This document shows positions 14,463-19,799 of a stretch of DNA of 19,799 nt, piece after piece. The notes below the pieces were generated by a model, which worked only from the letters and a program-made list of their open reading frames with translations, did not search any database and was not told the DNA's origin. Source of the DNA: Actimicrobium sp047621665 (lineage in GTDB: Bacteria; Pseudomonadota; Gammaproteobacteria; Burkholderiales; Burkholderiaceae_D); the NCBI GenBank assembly GCA_047621665.1, contig JBLHMB010000063.1, positions 1 through 19,799 on the forward strand, read 5' to 3'. Position numbers and translations under genes: made by a program. Position 1 is the stretch's first letter, and every line of letters begins with the position of its first letter.

Positions 14463-15680
14463 ATGAGCGTCAACAACAAGAAAACTTTTTTTGCCGGGCT
14501 GGAGCAGGAGCTGGATCGATTAAAAGACGCTGGCTTGTACAAGAATGAACGGGTGCTGGCGTCGCGTCAGGGCCCCGAAGTAGTGTGTGATGACGGCCGC
14601 ACGCTGATCAATCTGTGTGCGAACAATTACCTTGGCTTGTCCGGTGAAGAATCGACGGTGCGTGCCGCAATCGCTGCGACCGAGCAATTCGGTTACGGGC
14701 TGTCGTCGGTGCGGTTCATCTGCGGTACGCAAACAGTCCACAAGCAACTCGAGCAGGCGCTCTCGAGCTTTCTCGGCACGCAAGACACGATTCTGTACGC
14801 CGCGGCGTTCGATGCCAATGGCGGCCTGTTCGAGCCGTTGTTCACCGATGAAGATGCGATCATTTCCGATGCTCTCAACCATGCGTCGATCATCGATGGC
14901 GTGCGCTTGTGCAAGGCGGCGCGCTTTCGCTATCAGCACAACGACATGGCGGACCTGGAGTTGCAATTGCAGGCCGCTGCCGGCAAGCGCCATATCGTGA
15001 TTGCTACCGATGGCGTGTTTTCGATGGATGGCACCATCGCCCAGCTCGACAGGATTTGCGACCTGGCCGACCAATACGGCGCGCTGGTCATGATCGACGA
15101 ATGTCATGCCTCGGGCTTCATGGGCGCAAACGGACGTGGCACGCATGAACACCATGGCGTGATGGGACGGGTCGATATCATCACCGGCACACTGGGCAAG
15201 GCGCTCGGTGGTGCCATGGGTGGTTTTACGGCGGGACGCAAGGAAGTCATCGATATGCTGCGTCAGAAATCCCGTCCTTATTTATTTTCGAACAGTCTTG
15301 CACCTGCCATTGCCGGTGCCTCGCTGGCCGTGCTGGAACGGCTGGCGTCGTCCACCGAACTGCGTGACCGGTTACATGCCAACACCGCGTATTTCCGCAG
15401 CGCGATTGCCGCACTGGGTTTCACGATCAAGCCAGGCACCCATCCGGTGGTGCCGGTGATGTTGTTCGATGCACCGGTGGCACAGCGTTTTGCTGCGCGC
15501 CTGTACGAACTGGGTGTACTGGTAACCGGCTTCTTTTATCCGGTCGTTCCGATGGGACAGGCGCGTGTGCGGGTGCAATTATCGGCGGCGCATACGACCG
15601 CGCAGCTCGACGCAGCGTTGGCTGCTTTCGAACAAGCCGGGCGCGAACTGGGTTTGCTTGGCAATACCGGAGCCGCATGA
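14463..15680 (+). CDS. kbl: 2-amino-3-ketobutyrate CoA ligase (glycine C-acetyltransferase)
   Basis: A 405-residue PLP enzyme of the alpha-oxoamine synthase family, close to the usual length of about 398. It converts 2-amino-3-oxobutyrate plus CoA to glycine and acetyl-CoA, the second step of threonine catabolism. The PLP lysine is Lys246 in TGTLGKALGG; the cofactor-binding DECHASG (Asp212, His215) and the substrate-region LCANNYLGLS and YGLSSVRFICGTQ are conserved as in Kbl rather than in BioF or HemA. The start at 14463 follows a GAGGA ribosome site by 4 nt. It is co-transcribed with the threonine dehydrogenase gene, whose ATG overlaps its stop, so the unstable ketobutyrate intermediate can be passed on. 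Confidence 0.96.
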   Translation: MSVNNKKTFFAGLEQELDRLKDAGLYKNERVLASRQGPEVVCDDGRTLINLCANNYLGLSGEESTVRAAIAATEQFGYGLSSVRFICGTQTVHKQLEQALSSFLGTQDTILYAAAFDANGGLFEPLFTDEDAIISDALNHASIIDGVRLCKAARFRYQHNDMADLELQLQAAAGKRHIVIATDGVFSMDGTIAQLDRICDLADQYGALVMIDECHASGFMGANGRGTHEHHGVMGRVDIITGTLGKALGGAMGGFTAGRKEVIDMLRQKSRPYLFSNSLAPAIAGASLAVLERLASSTELRDRLHANTAYFRSAIAALGFTIKPGTHPVVPVMLFDAPVAQRFAARLYELGVLVTGFFYPVVPMGQARVRVQLSAAHTTAQLDAALAAFEQAGRELGLLGNTGAA

Positions 15681-16651
15681 TGGAGCGCATCCTCGTCATC
15701 GGCGCCAACGGCCAGATCGGCAATGAACTGGTCGTCGCGCTGGCCTTGCAGCATGGTGCCGACAATGTCATCGCGGCTGACCTCGGTCCGCGTAATCCGT
15801 TTGGTGCCGCACATTATGAAGCCATCGACGTGCTCGACCGCCGTCTGGTAGCGCGCATCATCGACACGTATGGCATTACGCAGGTCTACCAGCTGGCGGC
15901 GTTGTTATCGGTCACCGGCGAGCAGGACCCGCTGAAGGCCTGGAGCCTGAACATGGATGGCTTGCTCAATATCCTGGAGATCGCGCGCGAACGCACTGCC
16001 GCCGGTCGGCCGCTGCGGGTATTCTGGCCCTCGTCGATCGCTGCTTTCGGGCCGGGCACGCCGCAGGACAATACGCCGCAACAGAGCGTGATGGATCCGA
16101 CCACGATTTATGGCATCAGCAAACTGGCCGGCGAGCGCCTGTGCGCGTATTACTTCAGCAAATATGGCGTCGACGTGCGCAGCATCCGCTATCCCGGCAT
16201 CATCAGTTTTCGATCGCCTCCGGGCGGCGGCACCACCGATTATGCGATTGCGATTTTCCATGCGGCGCTGCGTGACGAGTCCTTTCAATGCTACCTGTCG
16301 GCCGACACCACGCTGCCGATGATCTACATGGCGGATGCGATCCGCGCCACCATCGCGCTGATGGATGCGCCGGCCGATCGCATTACGGTGCGCTCGGCGT
16401 ACAACGTGGCGGGGTTGAGTTTCAATCCGGCGCAACTGGCCGCAGCGATTGGCCAGCAGCGGCCCGGTTTCGAGATCCGCTATGTACCGGATGCGCGTCA
16501 GGCTATTGCCGAGACCTGGCCGCACAGTCTCGACGATGCGGCTGCCCGCAGCGACTGGGGCTGGCAGCCGCGCATCGACCTCGCCGCGCTGGTCAACGAC
16601 ATGCTCGCCAACGTGGTTGTCGCGCCGCATGAACTCGGGCAGGTCGCCTGA
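15677..16651 (+). CDS. tdh: L-threonine 3-dehydrogenase, SDR (GalE-like) type
   Basis: A 324-residue extended short-chain dehydrogenase. The NAD-binding motif is GANGQIG (Gly9, Gly12, Gly15) and Asp35 ends the second strand. The catalytic residues are Ser119/Ser120 in WPSSIAAFGP and Tyr145-x3-Lys149 in TIYGISKLAGE. The motifs YPGIIS, GGGTTDYA and LPMIYMADAIRATI distinguish GalE-like threonine dehydrogenases from sugar epimerases. It oxidises L-threonine to 2-amino-3-oxobutyrate, the substrate of the kbl product just upstream. Two starts are possible: ATG 15677 (4-nt overlap with the kbl stop) or ATG 15680. It is unrelated in fold to the zinc-dependent Tdh of E. coli. Confidence 0.92.
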   Translation: MMERILVIGANGQIGNELVVALALQHGADNVIAADLGPRNPFGAAHYEAIDVLDRRLVARIIDTYGITQVYQLAALLSVTGEQDPLKAWSLNMDGLLNILEIARERTAAGRPLRVFWPSSIAAFGPGTPQDNTPQQSVMDPTTIYGISKLAGERLCAYYFSKYGVDVRSIRYPGIISFRSPPGGGTTDYAIAIFHAALRDESFQCYLSADTTLPMIYMADAIRATIALMDAPADRITVRSAYNVAGLSFNPAQLAAAIGQQRPGFEIRYVPDARQAIAETWPHSLDDAAARSDWGWQPRIDLAALVNDMLANVVVAPHELGQVA

Positions 16652-16661
16652 CGGTGCAGCG

Positions 16662-16697
16662 AACGTAGCAGGTAACGTAGCAGGTAAGGTGGCAGCT
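16662..16697 (+). repeat. Three tandem 12-bp units upstream of thrC
   Basis: Two identical units AACGTAGCAGGT (16662-16673 and 16674-16685) and a diverged third, AAGGTGGCAGCT (16686-16697), lie between tdh and thrC. The last base of the array is the first base of a TATAAT hexamer, so a change in unit number would change the sequence upstream of the -10 element. Confidence 0.8.
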
Positions 16698-16702
16698 ATA
16701 AT
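16697..16702 (+). promoter_or_regulatory. Consensus -10 element for the thrC operon
   Basis: A perfect TATAAT lies 35 nt upstream of the thrC start codon. At 17-bp spacing the -35 position falls on AACGTA inside the second 12-bp repeat, which is a poor match, so the promoter may be weak or activator-dependent. It would separate thrC transcription from kbl-tdh. Confidence 0.55.
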
Positions 16703-16737
16703 GCACGCACATTAACGACGCCTGCACCTTCACTTCT

Positions 16738-18198
16738 ATGCGCTATGTCTCGACCCGCGGCCACGCCGCACAGCCCTCTTTTTCCGAAATCCTGCTGGGT
16801 GGCCTGGCGCCGGACGGCGGCCTGTATTTACCGGCCGTCTATCCGCAAGTCTCGGGTGCCGAACTTGATGCATGGCGCGCGCTGTCTTACGCCGATCTGG
16901 CGCTGGAAGTCCTGAAGAAATTTGCCACGGACATTCCGGTTGCGGACCTGAAAGCACTGACCGACAAGACTTATACCGCGACGGTGTACCGCAACACGCG
17001 CACCGGCGAAGCCGCCGAGCGCATCACGCCATTGCATGTGGTCGAGCAAGACGGCGACAAGACCCTGCTGTTGCAAGCGCTGTCGAATGGCCCGACGCTG
17101 GCCTTCAAGGATATGGCGATGCAATTGCTCGGCAACCTGTTCGAGTACACGCTCGACAAGCAGCATGCCGAGCTCAATATTTTTGGTGCCACTTCCGGCG
17201 ACACGGGCAGCGCGGCCGAATATGCGATGCGCGGCAAGCGTGGCATCCGGGTTTTTATGTTGTCGCCACACCTGAAAATGAGTGCCTTTCAATGCGCGCA
17301 AATGTTCAGTCTGCAAGATGACAATATTTTCAATATCGCCGTCAAGGGCGTGTTTGACGATTGTCAGGACATGGTCAAGGCCGTCTCGAACGACCTCGAC
17401 TTCAAGGCGCGCTACAAGATCGGCACCGTCAATTCGATCAACTGGGCCCGGGTGGTCGCGCAGGTAGTCTATTACTTCCGTGGCTATCTGGAAGCGACCA
17501 CAAGCAATGACCAGAAGGTCTCATTCACTGTTCCGTCCGGTAATTTCGGCAATATCTGCGCCGGCCACATCGCCCGCATGATGGGCTTGCCGATCGATCA
17601 ATTGGTGGCCGCCACCAATGAAAACAATGTGCTCGACGAATTTTTCCGCACCGGCATTTACCGCGTGCGCAAGTCAGCCGAGACCTATCACACCACCAGT
17701 CCGAGCATGGACATCAGCAAGGCCTCGAACTTTGAACGCTTCGTGTTCGACTTGCTGGACCGCGATGCGGTGCGCGTCAAGGCGCTGTTTGCCAAGGTCG
17801 ATACCGAAGGCGGCTTTGATCTGTCCGGTGTCCCCGGCAGCGATGGCGACGAATTCAACAAGATTGCGCAATTCGGTTTTGCGTCCGGTCGTTCCTGCCA
17901 CGCGGATCGCCTGGCGACGATTCGCGATCTGCATGCGCGCTATGGGTTGATGATCGACACGCATACCGCCGATGGCGTCAAGGTCGCGCGCGAGCACGCC
18001 AAGCCGGGCGTGCCGATGATCGTGCTGGAAACCGCCTTGCCCGCCAAGTTCAACGAAACCATCCGTGAAGCGCTCAATACCGATGCCGAACGTCCGGCCG
18101 GTTTCGAGAACATCGAATTTCTGCCGCAGCGTTTTGAAGTCATGGAGGCCGATGTTGCGCAAGTGCAGGCTTTCATCGTTGCCCACACAGGACTATGA
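16738..18198 (+). CDS. thrC: Threonine synthase
   Basis: A 486-residue PLP enzyme of the long (E. coli/yeast-like) threonine synthase class, converting O-phosphohomoserine to threonine. The start MRYVSTRG-x-FSEILLGGLAPDGGLYLP is the typical N-terminal domain. The PLP lysine is Lys124 in PTLAFKDMAMQ; the phosphate and cofactor contacts are ATSGDTGSAAE (151-161) and VPSGNFGNICAG. The ATG at 16738 has no strong ribosome site, but the conserved N-terminus fixes it. Its stop overlaps the moeA start (ATGA). In many Burkholderiales hom precedes thrC; here the upstream neighbours are the threonine-degrading kbl-tdh. Confidence 0.97.
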   Translation: MRYVSTRGHAAQPSFSEILLGGLAPDGGLYLPAVYPQVSGAELDAWRALSYADLALEVLKKFATDIPVADLKALTDKTYTATVYRNTRTGEAAERITPLHVVEQDGDKTLLLQALSNGPTLAFKDMAMQLLGNLFEYTLDKQHAELNIFGATSGDTGSAAEYAMRGKRGIRVFMLSPHLKMSAFQCAQMFSLQDDNIFNIAVKGVFDDCQDMVKAVSNDLDFKARYKIGTVNSINWARVVAQVVYYFRGYLEATTSNDQKVSFTVPSGNFGNICAGHIARMMGLPIDQLVAATNENNVLDEFFRTGIYRVRKSAETYHTTSPSMDISKASNFERFVFDLLDRDAVRVKALFAKVDTEGGFDLSGVPGSDGDEFNKIAQFGFASGRSCHADRLATIRDLHARYGLMIDTHTADGVKVAREHAKPGVPMIVLETALPAKFNETIREALNTDAERPAGFENIEFLPQRFEVMEADVAQVQAFIVAHTGL

Positions 18199-19442
18199 CA
18201 ATGACGATGAACAAGACCGCACCCCGCCCGCCAATGTTGCCGGTTGCCGAAGCACTGGCGTTGCTGCTCGCTGCTGCGCGTCCGGTGACCGGACACGAAG
18301 TCATCCCGACGCTGGAGGCGAACGGCCGCGTGCTCGCGCTGGCGCAATCGTCGCAACTCGATGTGCCGCCGATGGACAACACGCATATGGATGGTTATGC
18401 CGTGCGTGCCGCCGATTGCATCAGCGGGTCAGCGCGTCTGCGTGTAGCCCAGCGTATTCCGGCCGGGCATGTCGGTCAGCCTTTGCTAGCGGGAACTGCG
18501 GCGCGGATTTTTACCGGCGCGCTGATTCCCGAAGGTGCCGATGCGGTCGTGATGCAGGAACAATGTACGGCGGACGGCGACGACGTCATCGTTGCACACA
18601 CGCCAGCGAGCGGCGAATGGATACGCCGTCGTGGCGAAGACATACTTACGGGTAACGAAATACTTGCCGCTGGTACCCGTTTGCGCGGACAGGAACTAGG
18701 GCTTGCCGCATCGGTCGGACTGGCTACCTTGCCGGTGGTACGCAAGATCAAGGTCGCCGTATTTTTTACCGGCGACGAACTGGCGATGCCGGGCGAGGTC
18801 CTGAAGCCCGGCGCGATCTATAACTCGAACCGCTTCACGTTGCGCGGTTTGCTGGAAAATCTCGGTTGCGAGATCACCGATTACGGCATCGTGCCCGATA
18901 CGCTGGCTGCGACGCGCGACACTTTGCGACTGGCTGCGCAAGAGCATGACCTGATCGTTACCTCGGGCGGTGTCTCGGTCGGCGAAGAAGACCACATCAA
19001 GCCGGCCGTCGAAGCCGAAGGACGGTTGAACATGTGGCAGATCGCGGTCAAGCCCGGCAAGCCGCTGGCGTTCGGCGAAATCAATCGTAGCGGGCCAAGC
19101 AGTGCGTTTTTCCTCGGCTTGCCCGGTAATCCGGTATCGAGCTTCGTGACCTTTTTGCTGTTTGTGCGGCCGTTCATTTTGCGCCTGCAAGGCGTCGTCG
19201 ATGTTGCGCCGCAAGCCTATGCGATGCGCGCCGGTTTCGACTGGCCGAAGGCGGATCGTCGCAATGAATTTCTGCGGGCACGGGTCGGTGCAGACGGTGC
19301 GCTGGAGCTGTTCCCGAACCAGAGTTCGGGCGTGCTTACCTCGACCGTCTGGGGCGACGGACTGGTCGATAATCCGGCCGGGAAAGTGATCGTTCCCGGC
19401 GACACCGTCCGGTTTATTCCTTTTGCCGGATTGCTCAATTGA
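18195..19442 (+). CDS. moeA: Molybdopterin molybdenumtransferase MoeA
   Basis: A 415-residue MoeA that inserts molybdate into adenylylated molybdopterin. Landmarks in order: PPMDNTHMDGYA (58-69), RIFTGALIPEGADAVVMQE (104-122), FFTGDEL (190-196), YNSNRFTL, DLIVTSGGVSVGEEDHIK (252-269), IAVKPGKPLAFG (283-294) and LPGNPVSSF (309-317). ATG 18195 overlaps the thrC stop by 4 nt; two further in-frame ATGs at 18201 and 18207 are possible starts. The moaD gene begins on its last base, so the three genes are translated as a chain. Confidence 0.97.
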   Translation: MTMTMNKTAPRPPMLPVAEALALLLAAARPVTGHEVIPTLEANGRVLALAQSSQLDVPPMDNTHMDGYAVRAADCISGSARLRVAQRIPAGHVGQPLLAGTAARIFTGALIPEGADAVVMQEQCTADGDDVIVAHTPASGEWIRRRGEDILTGNEILAAGTRLRGQELGLAASVGLATLPVVRKIKVAVFFTGDELAMPGEVLKPGAIYNSNRFTLRGLLENLGCEITDYGIVPDTLAATRDTLRLAAQEHDLIVTSGGVSVGEEDHIKPAVEAEGRLNMWQIAVKPGKPLAFGEINRSGPSSAFFLGLPGNPVSSFVTFLLFVRPFILRLQGVVDVAPQAYAMRAGFDWPKADRRNEFLRARVGADGALELFPNQSSGVLTSTVWGDGLVDNPAGKVIVPGDTVRFIPFAGLLN

Positions 19443-19699
19443 TGAAAATTACCCTGCGATTTTTTGCCAGCGTGCGCGAAGTAGTGGGCACCGGCAGCGA
19501 AGTACTGACATTGCCCGCGGCGGTTCTTACGGTGGGTGATGTAAGGCAATTCCTGCGCGAGCGCGGTGACCCTTGGGCGCTGGCGCTGAACGAGGGACGC
19601 GCGCTACGCATGGCGCTGGATCAGGAAATGGTCACGGCAGATATCGCGATCTCCGACGGCTGCGAACTGGCGTTTTTTCCGCCGGTTACGGGCGGCTGA
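19442..19699 (+). CDS. moaD: Molybdopterin synthase small subunit MoaD
   Basis: An 85-residue ubiquitin-fold sulfur carrier. The N-terminal beta strand MKITLRFFASVREVVG and the C-terminal PPVTGG, ending in the required Gly-Gly that is adenylylated and thiocarboxylated, define the family. The start is ATG 19442, sharing one base with the moeA stop (TGATG); an in-frame TTG three bases earlier is less likely. Its partner moaE is not the next gene. Confidence 0.95.
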   Translation: MKITLRFFASVREVVGTGSEVLTLPAAVLTVGDVRQFLRERGDPWALALNEGRALRMALDQEMVTADIAISDGCELAFFPPVTGG

Positions 19700-19736
19700 T
19701 GTTTTCTTTCAACACTCTTTCGAAGGCAATGACGAG

Positions 19737-19799
19737 ATGACGCTGCAAACCTGGTTGCTGTATTTCGCCGCTGTCTGCGTGCTGGTTGCCACGCCGGGC
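19737..19799 (+). CDS. LysE/RhtB-family amino-acid exporter, N-terminal fragment (cut by window end)
   Basis: Only 21 residues are visible: MTLQTWLLYFAAVCVLVATPG. The short polar start, first helix and ending TPG match the TPGP motif that closes the first helix of LysE/RhtB transporters. The family exports lysine, threonine, homoserine or related metabolites. A possible ribosome site (GACGAG) precedes the ATG. The call rests on this motif alone. Confidence 0.65.
   Translation, partial: MTLQTWLLYFAAVCVLVATPG

Noticed and set aside
15905..16630. Long minus-strand open frame opposite tdh
   Set aside because: It is antisense to a gene with intact catalytic motifs; its product is Arg/His-rich and has no domain.

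Overview
The window is bacterial chromosome and reads as a betaproteobacterium of the order Burkholderiales. The evidence is moderately high GC, a HemP-type small protein, an exported PHB-depolymerase-type esterase, a FUSC/DUF1656/HlyD/NodT-type pump operon and a thrC-moeA-moaD cluster. A match to the HrpL-type hrp box makes a plant-associated Oxalobacteraceae member (Herbaspirillum-like) plausible. That placement is inference from gene content, not a database match.

Layout. (1) 1-863, +: two half-size chromate-transporter-family proteins, the first cut by the window edge, joined by a 4-nt overlap. (2) 878-1915, -: an exported serine esterase of the PHB depolymerase family. (3) 2013-7020, -: a tightly packed five-gene operon of MarR regulator, FUSC inner-membrane protein, DUF1656 small membrane protein, HlyD-type adaptor and NodT-type outer-membrane lipoprotein. 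It forms a complete aromatic-acid/fusaric-acid-type efflux pump. Two TTAG-N4-CTAA palindromes lie just upstream of the regulator. (4) 7171-7884, +: a DUF1499 membrane protein. (5) 8094-10532, +: a large exported protein with a GATase-like N-terminal region and a polysaccharide-deacetylase-like C-terminal region. The N-terminal region is split by a long Thr/Ser/Pro-rich insert containing a 12-bp tandem repeat. (6) 10642-10827, -: hemP with an upstream Fur-box-like inverted repeat. (7) 11042-12034, +: a hrp-box promoter followed by an A-rich gene for a protein with a nucleotidyltransferase-fold signature and a Ser/Pro-rich N-terminus. This is a candidate type III secreted effector and the most interesting item here. 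(8) 12082-13683, -: opgD, with a Tat signal. (9) 13753-16651: a divergent pair of an XRE-cupin regulator (-) and the threonine-catabolic kbl-tdh operon (+), separated by an AT-rich spacer with inverted repeats. (10) 16738-19799, +: thrC-moeA-moaD in a translationally coupled chain, then the start of a LysE/RhtB-type exporter.

How they work together. The efflux operon is self-contained and probably autoregulated by its MarR protein. Threonine degradation (kbl-tdh), threonine synthesis (thrC) and a possible amino-acid exporter lie next to each other. moeA and moaD serve molybdopterin cofactor synthesis and share the thrC transcript without an obvious metabolic link. The block from about 8 to 12 kb (exported deacetylase-like protein, orphan hemP, putative effector) is the accessory-looking part, flanked by housekeeping or envelope genes.
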